Assembly (NCBI GenBank): GCA_001769275.1
Contig: MEOQ01000040.1
Coordinates: forward strand, 227,718-291,717
Origin: Bacteroidetes bacterium GWF2_43_63
GTDB taxonomy: Bacteria > Bacteroidota > Bacteroidia > Bacteroidales > DTU049
Length of the DNA: 64,000 nucleotides
Direction of reading: 5' to 3'
Positions within the stretch are counted from its first letter, which is position 1. The number at the start of each line of letters is the position of its first letter. The notes under the pieces are model-generated. The model saw only the letters and a list, made by a program, of their open reading frames with translations. It was not told the origin of the DNA and did no database searches. The position numbers and the translations under genes were made by a program. Shown here piece by piece: positions 1 to 11,170 of the stretch.

Positions 1-3000
1 CGTTGATTGGCGGCTGACCGGTATTTGCTTTGGCAACAACCGGAATTGAAGTCAGGGTATTTATTCCATAATTGGTGATTTTCACAGTAATCGCTTCCTG
101 TACGCCGGGGGTAAGTGTTCCGGAAGGAGTAACGATTTCAACAACACCAGCATCGATATCGGCCTGTGGAATGATTATTTCAACATTATCGATAGCCCAG
201 CCATCGCCGTTTGTTCCAACCATATTTGAGTAGAAGATAAAGCGGAACTGAGTTTCGAAAGGATTGAAGTTGAGGAATGATAAATCGATGGATGATTGTA
301 CCCAACCGCCTGAGTGACCACTCCAGCCAAATCCGGTATAAACAGGCGACGGTGCCCAGTTGGTTCCTGAAGGATCATTGAGTACACCCAGATTATTCCA
401 TGTTGTTCCACCATTGGCTGTGTATTGGATATATCCGCCGTCAGCGGCATCGGTATCGTACCAGTGCCAGAAACTCAACTGCGCATTGTAAGCATGGAGG
501 AACGAGAAAACAGGTGAATACAGAACGATGTTCTGGCTATTACCATGAATCCCGTCGATGTTGGTTTTCCATGCCATATCAGGACTGTATGCGCTGTCGA
601 TAACCGTTCCGGCAGGAATTCCGAATTCCCATCCGTTGTAAGTAATATTGGCACCCCAATAATCATTGGCCTCGAAATCTTCAGCATATGGAATGTTGAG
701 TGTTGGTATGCCTTTATACATAGTAGAAACAGTATCATTGGAAAGATTACCGTCAGCGGCAATACTTACAAATGCTTCCAGTGTATTCCATCCTGTTTGA
801 GGAGCAAAGAGCGTTGTAAATTCAACATCGGTAGATGTACCTGAAGTCAGCGAGCCTGTCCATGGCTGTGTTTGAATAATCACGCCATTCAGTTTGTAAG
901 TTATGTTGAAAGATGATGCAGTATTGGCTCCGAAATTAAATATGCGGACTTTCACTGTATCGCTCTCTGAGGTGAGACCGAAGTCGTTGGTTGGCTTTAG
1001 GAGGTGAGTAATACCAAGGTTGACATTCAAAGGAACAAACTCATCAGCACCAATATCCGGAGATGAAGCGTGGCGCGCATCTCCATCAATGTCGGTTGTT
1101 ATTCCGGCAATTGGTAATGCTGCAGCATTCAGCGATGCAAGGAACACATGGAGATCAGAGTTGCTGAAGAAAAGCGGATTGAAGCTGACCGAGTGTGCAT
1201 CAAGCGACGAAGCGGTCTTCCATGCAGCAAGGTCGGTGCGGTTAGCCGAATAATACCCCAGCACCGAACCTCCTGTGTAAAGCAGGTTGTTATCGCTGGC
1301 CGTAACCGCAGTTGTGGAACTGAAATACATTGCAAAACCAGATCCTGTATTTGCGATTATATTATTGAACAATGAATTGTTCGCACCACCTGAAACATAG
1401 AATGCCCGCGATGTCCCAAAATTATCGTACACGTTAATGCTGTTGAAAACAAAGTTCTGATAGTTGCAGGACGACATGTAAACACCATATGATATTGAGC
1501 TATTATTTCCGCGAATTGAAACAAAATTGTTTACAACAGATCCCGGATTTGATGTTGTTCCATCGTTGTAATACAAATACAGGCCGTATCCGTCCATGTT
1601 TGCCGGAAGGATGATTTTGTTTTTCTCAATCAGCATTGCATTGTCTAAGTAACCAGTGTACAAGCCATAAATGGCAGAATATGTCAATGTGTCGGTGTAA
1701 ATGTAGTTTTGCGAGATTACAGGTGCATTCATATAATAAATACGCATGCCGTAGTTTGCGAAACCTGTAACGGTGTTTCCACTGATGAGTGTTCCATTTT
1801 GCAGCGCTGTAGATGTACCGTAAATATACATTCCGTAAGAACCATTATGAATGGTGTTGTTTACGACAGTCAATGAGTCGTCGTTTCCGGCCGCATCGTA
1901 AATACCAACAATATTAGTTGTACTGGTACTCACATCGGGCATGTGAATGACGTTGCCGCTCAGTGTCAGGTTATTATTTTCGTTAATCAAGGTTATTCCT
2001 CTGACGAAAGGATGAGCAGTTCCATTGATTGTCATGTTCTGCCAGGTAACATAGTCTGTATTGTTGAACTGAACAATTGACAGATCGCTATTGAGGATTG
2101 TCGGGAGCAAAACCACATCTGTGGCAAGACCAGTCTGAGAGCGGAAAGTAACCGTATTGACCGCACTAGCTCCGGGGATAAAACCAACAACCACATTTTC
2201 TTCGTAGGTACCCGGAAGCACATCAAAGATTACAAGGCTGTCAATGCCGCAGGATTCAATAATGAGGATGGCCTCGTTGAAACTGGCATAGTCACCAGTT
2301 GAGCCAATGGTATAATTTCCGGCTAGTGGTCCTTCGCAAGCAACAACTGTGAATTCAGTTGTATCATTGAAATAGTTCAAGTCCGTTGTGTTGTTTGGCA
2401 TGCTGGTCCAGGCCTTAAAGGTAGAAATACCGGGTGAGAGCATCAGATTGGCAAGCAGCACTGAGTCTTCGCTTTGTGCGAAAGCAAGTGAGCCAGACCA
2501 TGGGTTTGTCGTTTGAGGCAGGTTGTTCCATGTCCACTCTATTTGAGCTGTATCGAGAACAGCGCTACCATAATTTGTGATGGTGACACTGATGTCGTTC
2601 AGTCCGGCACTGGTAATAATTGTAGGCTGATCGAATGCCGAAATTCCGGCATCGGTTAGCAATGGTGAATATTCATCGGCTCCGATATCTGGAGTTGAAG
2701 CATCTCTGGCGTCTCCATCAATATCTGTTGTAATTGAAGCTACAGGCGTTGCCAGACCCATGAGTGAGAAATCTACAATATGCAGATTTTGTTCACTGTA
2801 GAAATTTGGCATAAGCGATACTGAATGAGCATCCATAGCGGAAGCGGCTTGCCATGCTGCGAGGTTTGTTCTGGCTGCCGTGAAATAGCCGAGAGTTGCA
2901 CCGTTGGTGTAGAGGTTGTTGTAGTCGGAACTGCTTAAAACAGATGTTCCAGCGTAAATAGCACGGCCTTCGCCGTTGTTTACAAGGTTATTATTCAACA

Positions 3001-6000
3001 ACCTGAAATTGCTGCCTGAACTCATGTATAACGCGTTGCTGCTTGTTGAAGCATTGCGTACATAAATAGTGTTATAGTTCAAATCGAGGTAGCTGGCTGT
3101 ACTGAAATACATTCCATGGAAAGTAGAGGATGAAGAAACCGATGAAGCAACACTTATCATATTGTTATACACTGGTGCTCTTGACGTGGCTGAGTTTACA
3201 ACATAAGGCATGTAAACACCATAGGCACTCGACACGGGTGTTAATGTTATCATGTTGTCCGAAAGTGTTCTGAGTGAATCGGAATAGTAGGCATAGATAC
3301 CATAAAGCGAAGTATAAGTTCCTGACTCAGGCGCACTGGTGATTAGGTTTCCGTCAATATACAGATCAGTCGAATAGTAGGAGTAGATTCCGTAGTATGA
3401 GAAATTGTTTATGCTGTTGTTTATGACTTTCACACCCATTTCACGGTCGGCTGTTCCAACTCCCCTGACATAAATGCCACTCGTTCCATTGTTTATGGTA
3501 TTTCCATCGAATATTGTATTGTGGTTCAGATTACCGCCCGAATATACAACAGAATAAGATGTAGAAGTGGATGAATTTATCACACCATTCAGCACATTGT
3601 TTCGAATAATTACAGAATCACTATTCCCGGTGAATTCAATCACGTGACCCAGCGCAGTCCCAGAGTTGGTCAGCGTCATGTCTTCGAAAGTCAGATACTC
3701 GATGCCATTCACATTCAAAACGTAGTTTGCTGTAGAAACTACCGGCGCAAAAGTGATGACGACATCGGCAGGATTTCCGGTGGCCGAAGTAAATGTAATT
3801 CTGCTTCCCGGGCCGGTTCCCTCGACAGGGCCGAGCGAAATTTGCTCGTTGTAAAAACCACTTGCTACTTCGAAAGTTACATTGCTGCTAATTCCGCCGC
3901 AATAGAGTGCTTCGATGACAGACGTAAATGAGGTGAAGTTTGATGTTGAAACCGGCAATGCTGGATTGATTGAATATGTTCCAGCCAGCACTGAGCACAG
4001 TGTGCTTGTTTCAGTGGCATCATTCAACTGCAGGTCATCAGTAACGCTGTTTACCGAATTAATATATGCAAACAACGTTGTGTAGGTCGAGAAGGCAAAC
4101 TGCGTGGTGAATGTAATTGTATCCGATTCGTTGCTCAACAGATTAAGACCTGTAAAGCTTTCGGTGACCGGAGTAATACCATCTGTGTAGGTGATGGAGA
4201 GTTCTGTAATAGGCGTTGTTTTAGTATTTGTTACAATCACCTCAACAGGATAACTGCCGGGAGTCACAGGCTTCAGCGGACCCAGCCAGACAATAGCTGC
4301 GTCTAAACCTGTCGGTGTGAACTCATCAGCGCCGATGTCGGAAGAAATACTACGGACTTCGTTGTCGATATCAACATTTACGGAAGCCATAGGAGCAGCA
4401 GTACCGTTAAGCATTGGGTTTGCGATGTGCAAATCCATCCAGCCCGCGTACTGCGGATTGGTACTGATACTATTCGGCTCGAAGCCGGCAGCCTGCCATG
4501 CAGCCATTGTAGCATATGTTGTAGTGTTGGCATAACCGTAAGTACCGGTTGTATAGATGGCGTTGTAATCAAAAACTGTTGGATTGGCAAGCAGATAATA
4601 TACCTGTGCATTTCCAGAAGCATAAAAGATATTGTTCATTACAGTGTCGGCCTTAAAGGCTGCTGCGGTATAAAACAATCTGGAAGTTGTTCCGCCGGTG
4701 ACCATGTGGTGTATGCTGTTGTGAGCAATATTGATGTTGGTTCCCGAGCTGCCGTAGATTCCATACATAGTCCCGGTGCCACGCGCAATGGTAATGAAGT
4801 TGTTCGTAATCAGAACCGGGTTGCCTGTGTTGCCTGTAATGCTGGTCAGGTAAATTCCATACGACGTAGCTGTTCCGCCTGAAGCCACATTATTTCCGGT
4901 TATGCTTGATGATCCGGTTATATAGCCCATATACAAACCGTAGTTGGTAGTGTACGCATAGGTGGAATCAAACTCGACTTTATTGCCTGAAAAAGTGAGA
5001 TCGCGCTGGTAGTAACTATACACACCATAATAACTGTAACCGTCAAAATTGTTATTCTGAAGAATATTGCCGGTTTCAGGTGCGGTCGAAGAAGGTCCGT
5101 AGAGTCGGATACCATAGGATCCGCCAGTGATCAGGTTATTTGAAATCTCATTATAGCTGTCATCCGAAGCTGCACTATAAATAACAGCATAATTGACTGA
5201 AGAACTATTTATTTGTGCACCAATCAACTCGCAGTTTTTAATATCAACATGATTGGTTCCGGCAAAATTAATTACAGTTGCGTAGGTAGCTCCTGTAGCC
5301 GACATTGTGAGATTCTGAAAAGTTGTGTACGATACATTCGTCAACTTCACAACATAGTTGTCTGCGCTGGTTGAAGATGCGTAGTGGATAACTACATCGG
5401 AGCTGTCACCAGTCGAAGACTGGAAAGTAATCGTGTTAACAGCAGTTGCTCCGAAAACATTTTCAAGCGAAATCTGTTCATTATAGGTGCCTGGAAGTAC
5501 GTTAAATACTACAGGACCACAAACTCCTTTTGTATTCAGGTCGGTTGCTGCTGCCTGCAGGGTAGTATAATCACCGGTCACGCCAATGGTGAAAGTTCCA
5601 GCCAGTGCAGCTGAAAACGATGTTTGTATGGTGTCATTTTCCGGATGGTCGTCGGATGTTCCATTTACCGATGTTACCCAGGCAACAATATTTTGGGTTG
5701 TTGCATTAACTGTCACCGTTCCAATGTTCACAATGGTGTCCTCATTCGAAATCAGGGTGCCTCCGAAGGTGAACGGTGTTTGTGGAACGCCGTCAAGAGT
5801 CCAGTTGAAAACAGAGGCTGTAATTGGATTTAAACCATTGTTGTAGAAATGAACCAAAACATTACTTGTTCCTGCACATTCAAAATACGGAGAAGTAAAT
5901 GCAAGCATTTCAATCTCGTTGTATAAAGGCGAATATTCGTCTGCTCCAATATCCGGAGTAGCTCCATCGCGCATCTGACCATCGATATCGTCGGTCACTA

Positions 6001-9000
6001 ATGCAATGGGCGTTCCCAGATTATTGAATGGAGCATCAAAAGTATGAAGGTCAAATGTGGAGAGATAGTTAGGATCCATTGAAACAGAGTTCGCATCAAA
6101 CCCGCTGGCAGCCTGCCAGTCGGCAAGAGTGGCACGGGCAGCTGAATTGAAGTAACCAACGTTAATCCCGTTGGTAAACAAGTTATTGTAATCACTGGCG
6201 ATGATGCCCGCTACCGGGGTGGAATAGATTGCGTAGCCGGTTGCTTCATTAACAAAACTGTTGTTGGCGAGAATAATATTACCACCGTAATACTGATCAA
6301 AAGCTCTTCCTCCGGAACTGTTTACCAGCACTGAGTTGTGATAGTACTGTGTGTAGTTATTGTAATAAGCTCTGATCCCGTAAACCGTTCCGGTTGCTGA
6401 AACCGAAGTTGCAGTGATCATGTTGTTGGCAATCAGGTTCTGACTGCCGGCAAATCCGTCGTTGTAATAGGAATACAATCCATACACAGTTGAGGTTCCA
6501 CGCAGTTTCGCAGTGTTTTTTGTAAAGGTGAGCGTATCGGAATATCCAATATAATAACCATATAATGTGGAATAGGTTGTACCACTTGTTTGATTCAATG
6601 TATTGTCCGAAATAACACTTGAGCCTGTGTAATAAACATACATTCCATAATAACCGAAATCGTTGAGTGTATTGCCGGTTATAACGCTTCCGTTTTCAAG
6701 AAAAGTAGAACTGGAGCCATACCAGTAAATACCACGCGAGCCGTTGTTGATAATGTTGTTTGAAAGCGTATTGTAATGATCAAGACCAGTTTTATTATTT
6801 ACAACATACGTGTTGGTTGAAGAAGTAATGTCTGTTATTCCTGTCAGTACGCAATGGTCAACGGTGTTGTAGTTGGCACCACCTGAAATGACCACAACAC
6901 CAGCATAGGTAGAACCGGTGTTGGTGAGACTCAGGTTTTTCAGACTGACGTAATCAGCTCCGTTGAACCAGAAAACAAAATTGTCATTTGCATTGACAGA
7001 AGCATAGGTAACACTTACATCAGCCGCGTTTCCGGATGCAGACTGGAATGTAATGGTGTTTGTTGCAGAGCAGCCACTAATTTCCGTCAGCGAAATGCTT
7101 TCATTATAGATTCCCGATTGAATATTGAAAACTACGGAAGAACAGATTCCACGGCTCATCAGATCGTTTGCTGCCGCTGAAATAGTCCCATAATCACCCG
7201 TTGCACCAATGGTGTAGGTTCCCCCAAGCGAGGTTCTGAATCCAACAACCGAAAGTGTGTCGTTGCTGGTATTCTGATCAGGTACACCGTTGATGGTGTT
7301 AACCATAAATTCCAGATCGTAGGTCACTGCGGGCAGAAAGGTATATGTGCCTAAAGTTACCTGAGCAAATGAGCCCTGGGCAAGTGGTCCGCTGAATGAG
7401 AAAGGAGTCTGTGAAACACCGTTTACTTTCCATGCAATTTCAGAAGAGGTAAGTGTGGCTGAACCGATATTTTTTATTTGAATCGTTACATTTTCTGCAG
7501 CTCCACCACAAGTGGATGCAGGTGCTGTCATTTGAACAATGGCCATGTCGTTTGTCATCAGATCAAATTCATCAGCACCAATATCGGGTGTTGTTGCATT
7601 GCGTGCCTGTCCATCAATATCTGTTGTGATGACTGCGATGGGTGTTCCCGCATTGCTCAGTCCGGCTGCGTAGGTGTGCAGGTCGGTTGGTGAATTAAAT
7701 GAAGGATCAACTGAGACTGAATTGAGGTCTTTGCCGCTGGAAGCCTGAAGTGCCGCCAGATCAGCCCGGGCAGCTGTCCAATATGCCAGCGTTGCCCCGG
7801 TGGTATACAAATCGTTGTAATTACTGGTCAATACAGCAGCGATGGTACCGATATAATAGGCATGGCCGCCGCCCTGATTGGCAAAAATATTATCTATAAT
7901 ATTGTAATTTGTACCACCTGTAAGATAAAACGCCCGCGAGGTAGTTGCATTATTGATTACGTTTACTGAGTTGGCATATACATTAAGGAAAGTGTTGGTC
8001 CCCATATACATTCCATACGTCGTGCCGGTGTTTCCGGCGCGTCCGGCAACAAAAAAGTTATTGGCAACAATTCCTTCCGATCCTGCAGCTGCATCCATAT
8101 AGTACGCATACAATGCATAGTTGGCGGCAGAACCACTGGCAATAACTTTATTTCCTGTTAGTGTTCCGAAATCGAAATAGTAGGGTCTGAGGCTGTATAC
8201 GGATGAGTATGCTACGGTCCCATCGGCGGAAATAATAGTATTGTTTCGTATGATGCCATGTGTGTGATAATATGCATTGATTCCGTAATATGAGAAGCCG
8301 GAAACAGTGCAGTTTTCAACCAGCAAATTGGTATCGATGGTTGTACTTGAATTGTAGAGGTACATACCATATGAACCATTCAACACATCGCAATTACGGA
8401 AAGTCATATTGCTGTCCAGACTACTGGCATTGTAAACAACAGCGTTATTAGTCGAACTACCGGCTGCTGTTACAGGGCTCTCAAAGGTCATTCCGTCGAA
8501 AGTAAGACGATTGGTGCTTCCGGTAATATCAAGAACGCGGGAGTAGGTTCCGCCTGTTGACTGCATGGTGAAATCGCTGAAAATCATATTATCAGCACCA
8601 ATAATTCTTGTCACGTAGTTATTTCCAGTTGCATCAGCCGTGTACTTCATTACAACATCGGCGGCATTGCCGGTCGAAGAAGTAAAGGTTATCGTATTTA
8701 CGGCTGAAGATCCGTTGACTGAATAAATTTCAATTTGTTCTTCATATTCACCCGGTGCAATTTCGAAAACCACCGGAGCTGAAATACCGCAGAGCTGTAG
8801 CACTTCGCTTGCCTGGGAAATGCTCAAAAAATCATTTCCTGGAGCACCCACAGTAAAGGTTCCCGCAAGTCCGGTACCGCAAACAAACACTGGCGCATCT
8901 AAGGTATCGTTGCCGTTGAGTGTATCTGCAACACCATTGGGATTGGATGTAAATACACGAATATTGGTAACGCCAACGGAGAAATCATAGCTGCCAAGTG

Positions 9001-10696
9001 TTATAGCTGCTGAAGTGTCAAGACTGAGTGTTGGTATAGAGTACAGCAATGGAGTTTGAGTAACACCATCGATGCTCCAGTTAATAGTTACATTATTTAA
9101 TACTGAAGCACCCATATTTGCAATCCGGACTTTTACATCCTGAAGGCCTGTTGATGCAGGGCTGGTTGGTTCGGAAAGTTCAACGGCTGCAGCATCAATT
9201 GGAGCAAGATCATAAATCTGAATATCATCGAGTGCCATATCGCCGTTACCGCCTGATCCGCGGATGGCTCTGAATCTAATTTGAGTTACACTCTTATAAG
9301 GTGCCAGGTCAACAAGCACATAAGAATACGGATCGGTGTTGTCAGTCTGTTGCTGGCCTATAAAAGCCGGAACAATATCCGTATACCATTGATTTCCGTA
9401 CCAGATATCGACATGCAATTCGCCCATGGCGCTGCCATAGCGATGGTACCAAAACGACATTACAGGATGGGTGAGGTCTGTGATATCAATACAGGGACTG
9501 AAGAGAAAAGCTGAGTCACCTGCAGTTCCACTCGTTGCTTCGGTGAACAAATATATTCCGGATGCAGTTCCCAATGTGTGATCAACTGCAGGACCGGTTG
9601 TAGACGTTGTTGGTGTACCTCCGGCATCGACAACCCACATATAGCCCGATGAAGGAGATGCTGCCCATCCATTGTCAAATACGCCGGGAACACCGACGGT
9701 GAAAGATTCCATCGTTTCCAGATATGGGAATGCCGTTAATGGAGTTGTACAGCCGGCAGGAGGAGGAGATTCTTTAACAATGAACTGAATATCATCGATG
9801 GCTGGATATACGGCAGAATTTGAAGTCAGCGCTGAGTCTGTGGCATAAATGTAATAATTGATACTGTCAGACAGGTTTGCAGCAGGAATGACTGCCTGAA
9901 ACTGGTTTGAACCGGCTGCAAGCATGGTGAGTGTGTCGGGAAAGCCATCGTTGACCGTATAAATAAGAAGGGCCGTATCAACACCGCTGGCATCAGCAAT
10001 GATGGCATTAACGGTAAATGGTCCGGTATGATAAACGGTGTCAACCGGGTAGGGAGGAATCATGGTAATAACCGGAGCATCCATTTCATCGATAGCCATG
10101 TTGACAGAAATATTGTCGAGTGCCCAGCCATAATTTAAGTTGGGTCCATTGTTATTAAGATCCGACAATTTAAAACGGATCATAACACTGGCCTGATTTC
10201 CGACCAATGCGCTGATATCAAATTTTTCGTGTTTCCACCACGTATTGGTGGGCACTGCTGAAGGGCTTGCAGGCATCCATGTTGAAACATAAGAGTTTGC
10301 TGTGAATTTATTGCTGACCATGACGCCACTGCCCTGATAATAGGCGCTTGAAACAACAGTCCATGTGGCGCCATTGTTGGTCGAATACTCAACAAATCCG
10401 CCATCAAAGAATTCGATTTTACAAATCTGGTCAAATTCAAGAGTTACCATGAAGTTTCCCAGCGTGCTGAAGGCGGGGGTAGTGAGATAGGTGGATGATG
10501 CCATAGTAACAATGGCAGTGTCGGAATATGCGCCGTCAGCATGAAGATATGTCGATCGGGCCCAGTTGCCAGCACCTGAACTTGTTACTGAAAGGGGCAG
10601 TGTCTCAAAGTTTTCGGAGAAAACAATCGTTTGAGATTGAGCCGATAAAAAGCTCAAAAGCATCCCCAAAATCAAAATTGTAATTTTAGCTTTCAT
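1..10696 (-). CDS. Giant secreted beta-helix repeat protein (C-terminus beyond window)
   Basis: An open frame runs uninterrupted from ATG at 10696 to the window edge (3565 codons). I checked the frame at seven points. Residues 1-22 are a signal peptide. Two jelly-roll/MAM-like domains follow (about 25-190 and 325-480), then five tandem modules of about 545 residues. Each module has a CARDB-like beta-sandwich, a motif like TIGxTGDY, a parallel beta-helix rich in Asn/Tyr/Gly turns, and an end motif like DIDGxxRxxxxPDIGADE. These end motifs lie near 7590, 5965, 4350, 2705 and 1070, a period of about 1.63 kb. A further jelly-roll domain (about 170-720) and a CARDB-like segment end the visible part. 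It is probably an exported surface adhesin or glycan-binding protein. A T9SS sorting domain is expected beyond the window but not seen. It is divergent from the regulator at 11171. Confidence 0.9.
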   Translation of the reverse strand, partial: MKAKITILILGMLLSFLSAQSQTIVFSENFETLPLSVTSSGAGNWARSTYLHADGAYSDTAIVTMASSTYLTTPAFSTLGNFMVTLEFDQICKIEFFDGGFVEYSTNNGATWTVVSSAYYQGSGVMVSNKFTANSYVSTWMPASPSAVPTNTWWKHEKFDISALVGNQASVMIRFKLSDLNNNGPNLNYGWALDNISVNMAIDEMDAPVITMIPPYPVDTVYHTGPFTVNAIIADASGVDTALLIYTVNDGFPDTLTMLAAGSNQFQAVIPAANLSDSINYYIYATDSALTSNSAVYPAIDDIQFIVKESPPPAGCTTPLTAFPYLETMESFTVGVPGVFDNGWAASPSSGYMWVVDAGGTPTTSTTGPAVDHTLGTASGIYLFTEATSGTAGDSAFLFSPCIDITDLTHPVMSFWYHRYGSAMGELHVDIWYGNQWYTDIVPAFIGQQQTDNTDPYSYVLVDLAPYKSVTQIRFRAIRGSGGNGDMALDDIQIYDLAPIDAAAVELSEPTSPASTGLQDVKVRIANMGASVLNNVTINWSIDGVTQTPLLYSIPTLSLDTSAAITLGSYDFSVGVTNIRVFTSNPNGVADTLNGNDTLDAPVFVCGTGLAGTFTVGAPGNDFLSISQASEVLQLCGISAPVVFEIAPGEYEEQIEIYSVNGSSAVNTITFTSSTGNAADVVMKYTADATGNNYVTRIIGADNMIFSDFTMQSTGGTYSRVLDITGSTNRLTFDGMTFESPVTAAGSSTNNAVVYNASSLDSNMTFRNCDVLNGSYGMYLYNSSTTIDTNLLVENCTVSGFSYYGINAYYHTHGIIRNNTIISADGTVAYSSVYSLRPYYFDFGTLTGNKVIASGSAANYALYAYYMDAAAGSEGIVANNFFVAGRAGNTGTTYGMYMGTNTFLNVYANSVNVINNATTSRAFYLTGGTNYNIIDNIFANQGGGHAYYIGTIAAVLTSNYNDLYTTGATLAYWTAARADLAALQASSGKDLNSVSVDPSFNSPTDLHTYAAGLSNAGTPIAVITTDIDGQARNATTPDIGADEFDLMTNDMAIVQMTAPASTCGGAAENVTIQIKNIGSATLTSSEIAWKVNGVSQTPFSFSGPLAQGSFAQVTLGTYTFLPAVTYDLEFMVNTINGVPDQNTSNDTLSVVGFRTSLGGTYTIGATGDYGTISAAANDLMSRGICSSVVFNIQSGIYNESISLTEISGCSATNTITFQSASGNAADVSVTYASVNANDNFVFWFNGADYVSLKNLSLTNTGSTYAGVVVISGGANYNTVDHCVLTGITDITSSTNTYVVNNKTGLDHYNTLSNNIINNGSRGIYWYGSSSTFLENGSVITGNTLNDFGYYGMYVYYTGSSVISDNTLNQTSGTTYSTLYGYYIGYSDTLTFTKNTAKLRGTSTVYGLYSYYNDGFAGSQNLIANNMITATSVSATGTVYGIRAYYNNYTQYYHNSVLVNSSGGRAFDQYYGGNIILANNSFVNEATGYAIYSTPVAGIIASDYNNLFTNGINVGYFNSAARATLADWQAASGFDANSVSMDPNYLSTFDLHTFDAPFNNLGTPIALVTDDIDGQMRDGATPDIGADEYSPLYNEIEMLAFTSPYFECAGTSNVLVHFYNNGLNPITASVFNWTLDGVPQTPFTFGGTLISNEDTIVNIGTVTVNATTQNIVAWVTSVNGTSDDHPENDTIQTSFSAALAGTFTIGVTGDYTTLQAAATDLNTKGVCGPVVFNVLPGTYNEQISLENVFGATAVNTITFQSSTGDSSDVVIHYASSTSADNYVVKLTNVSYTTFQNLTMSATGATYATVINFAGTNHVDIKNCELIGAQINSSSVNYAVIYSAASDDSYNEISNNLITGGSYGIRLYGPSSTAPETGNILQNNNFDGYSYYGVYSYYQRDLTFSGNKVEFDSTYAYTTNYGLYMGYITGSSSITGNNVASGGTATSYGIYLTSITGNTGNPVLITNNFITIARGTGTMYGIYGSSGTNINIAHNSIHHMVTGGTTSRLFYTAAAFKADTVMNNIFYASGNAQVYYLLANPTVFDYNAIYTTGTYGYANTTTYATMAAWQAAGFEPNSISTNPQYAGWMDLHIANPMLNGTAAPMASVNVDIDNEVRSISSDIGADEFTPTGLDAAIVWLGPLKPVTPGSYPVEVIVTNTKTTPITELSITYTDGITPVTESFTGLNLLSNESDTITFTTQFAFSTYTTLFAYINSVNSVTDDLQLNDATETSTLCSVLAGTYSINPALPVSTSNFTSFTSVIEALYCGGISSNVTFEVASGFYNEQISLGPVEGTGPGSRITFTSATGNPADVVITFAPVVSTANYVLNVNGIEYLTFEDMTLTNSGTALGHVIEFTGNSDSVIIRNNVLNGVINSSTSTSYSVVYSGGNLNHNTIFDGNTINNGTSGIYVRGVGTADREMGVKVINNSINNFSYYGIYSYYSTDLYIDGNLITSAPESGTYTSLYGIYAYYSDSLRTLSDNMITLTPVSSAYGVYMPYVVNSATSRAPVYNNMISVASSVSSSSTFHGMYFSTASYLDLNYNTIYVRNASTSSNALYMSSGSNFRLLNNNLVNNGEGRAIYAGTSVLSSSDYNNLYTNGATLGYFTAARTNLAAWQAASAMDAHSVSLMPNFYSEQNLHIVDFSLMGLATPVASITTDIDGDARDASTPDIGADEYSPLLTDAGISAFDQPTIITSAGLNDISVTITNYGSAVLDTAQIEWTWNNLPQTTNPWSGSLAFAQSEDSVLLANLMLSPGISTFKAWTSMPNNTTDLNYFNDTTEFTVVACEGPLAGNYTIGSTGDYASFNEAILIIESCGIDSLVIFDVLPGTYEENVVVGFIPGASAVNTVTFRSQTGLATDVVLLPTILNSDLSIVQFNNTDYVTWQNMTINGTAHPFVRGITLINENNNLTLSGNVIHMPDVSTSTTNIVGIYDAAGNDDSLTVVNNTIHNGSYGMYIYGTSTALQNGTLISGNTVTGFANYGMRIYYMNAPVISQNYIYTDTLTYSAIYGLYTGYLDNAMLIEKNKIILPANMDGYGLYLYYNDGTTSNPGSVVNNFVSIRGNNSSISYGVYMSSCNYQNFVFNSINVYDNFGTSRAFYVSGGANNSLFNNIIANTGSGFAMYFSSTTAVTASDNNLLYTGGSVLGYYSANRTDLAAWKTASSLDAHSVSFNPLFFSNSDLHVFLASLNAAALPIAGITTDIDGDARHASSPDIGADEFVPLNVNLGITHLLKPTNDFGLTSESDTVKVRIFNFGANTASSFNITYKLNGVIIQTQPWTGSLTSGTSTDVEFTTLFAPQTGWNTLEAFVSIAADGNLSNDTVSTMYKGIPTLNIPYAEDFEANDYWGANITYNGWEFGIPAGTVIDSAYSPDMAWKTNIDGIHGNSQNIVLYSPVFSFLHAYNAQLSFWHWYDTDAADGGYIQYTANGGTTWNNLGVLNDPSGTNWAPSPVYTGFGWSGHSGGWVQSSIDLSFLNFNPFETQFRFIFYSNMVGTNGDGWAIDNVEIIIPQADIDAGVVEIVTPSGTLTPGVQEAITVKITNYGINTLTSIPVVAKANTGQPPIN
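7560..9205 (-). repeat. Beta-helix module 1 of 5 (about 545 aa)
   Basis: First of five tandem coding repeats in the giant protein. It starts with a CARDB-like domain (DLAPIDAAAVEL near 9200) and ends at a PDIGADEF motif near 7570. The other modules lie at about 7560-5935, 5935-4315, 4315-2670 and 2670-1040. Module 3 has a divergent end motif (SSDIGADEF without the Pro). The copies are clearly diverged, so the duplication is old or has been under diversifying selection. Confidence 0.8.
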
Positions 10697-11159
10697 GTTT
10701 ATGTTGTTTAGCCTTTTCCATAAGAATTTGATTTACGAATTTACGATTTTTAACACCCGTTTTTTTCAACATTATAAGTGTATTTAGGAAATTAACAACT
10801 TTGAAGCTTATTGGATGCTTAACGCACTGTGTTAAGTAACGGAATATCAGGTGTTAAAGAGCGAATTGTTTGAAAAACCGATTTTTTATTATATCTGAAA
10901 AAAACACTTATTTACATAAATAAATGGCATGTACGGCCGGAAAAACACATCTTTTGTTAGAGATGTGGTTTCATATGCGACAAAATGGATCAATGTTTAG
11001 CTTAAGCGACATAAATTGCGAATGCATGGTTTACAGAAATTCGAAATTTTTATTGAATTAATTAATTTAAGTAATCATTGTTGTTATTGTGTAATGAAAA
11101 TTGGCAGAGATTATTCATGCAGTATGTCATTTTTACGAAAAACAGCAAATAAATATTTC
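10697..11159. promoter_or_regulatory. Divergent intergenic region with TTAAC-type palindromes
   Basis: AT-rich spacer between the giant beta-helix gene (minus) and the TPR/HTH regulator (plus). It holds a 19-bp near-perfect palindrome CTTAACGCACTGTGTTAAG at 10818-10836 with one mismatched pair. It is flanked by half-site-like TTAACACC (about 10747) and GGTGTTAA (about 10850) in opposite orientations. No clear TAnnTTTG box was found for the minus gene; the closest is TAAATTCG on the minus strand about 45 bp upstream of its ATG. The palindromes are candidate regulator sites by inference only. Confidence 0.4.
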
Positions 11160-11167
11160 TAAATTTG
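11160..11167 (+). promoter_or_regulatory. -7 promoter box TAAATTTG, unusually close to ATG
   Basis: Matches the Bacteroides-type -7 consensus TAnnTTTG exactly. The G lies 4 nt before ATG 11171, so the predicted transcript would start at or next to the start codon and be leaderless. No clear -33 TTG is present at 17-21 bp. Confidence 0.45.
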
Positions 11168-11170
11168 CGT

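Noticed and set aside
4427..4882. 151-codon ORF on the plus strand within the first 10 kb
   Set aside because: Antisense to the giant beta-helix gene, which is continuous through this region; Cys/Ile-rich nonsense composition.
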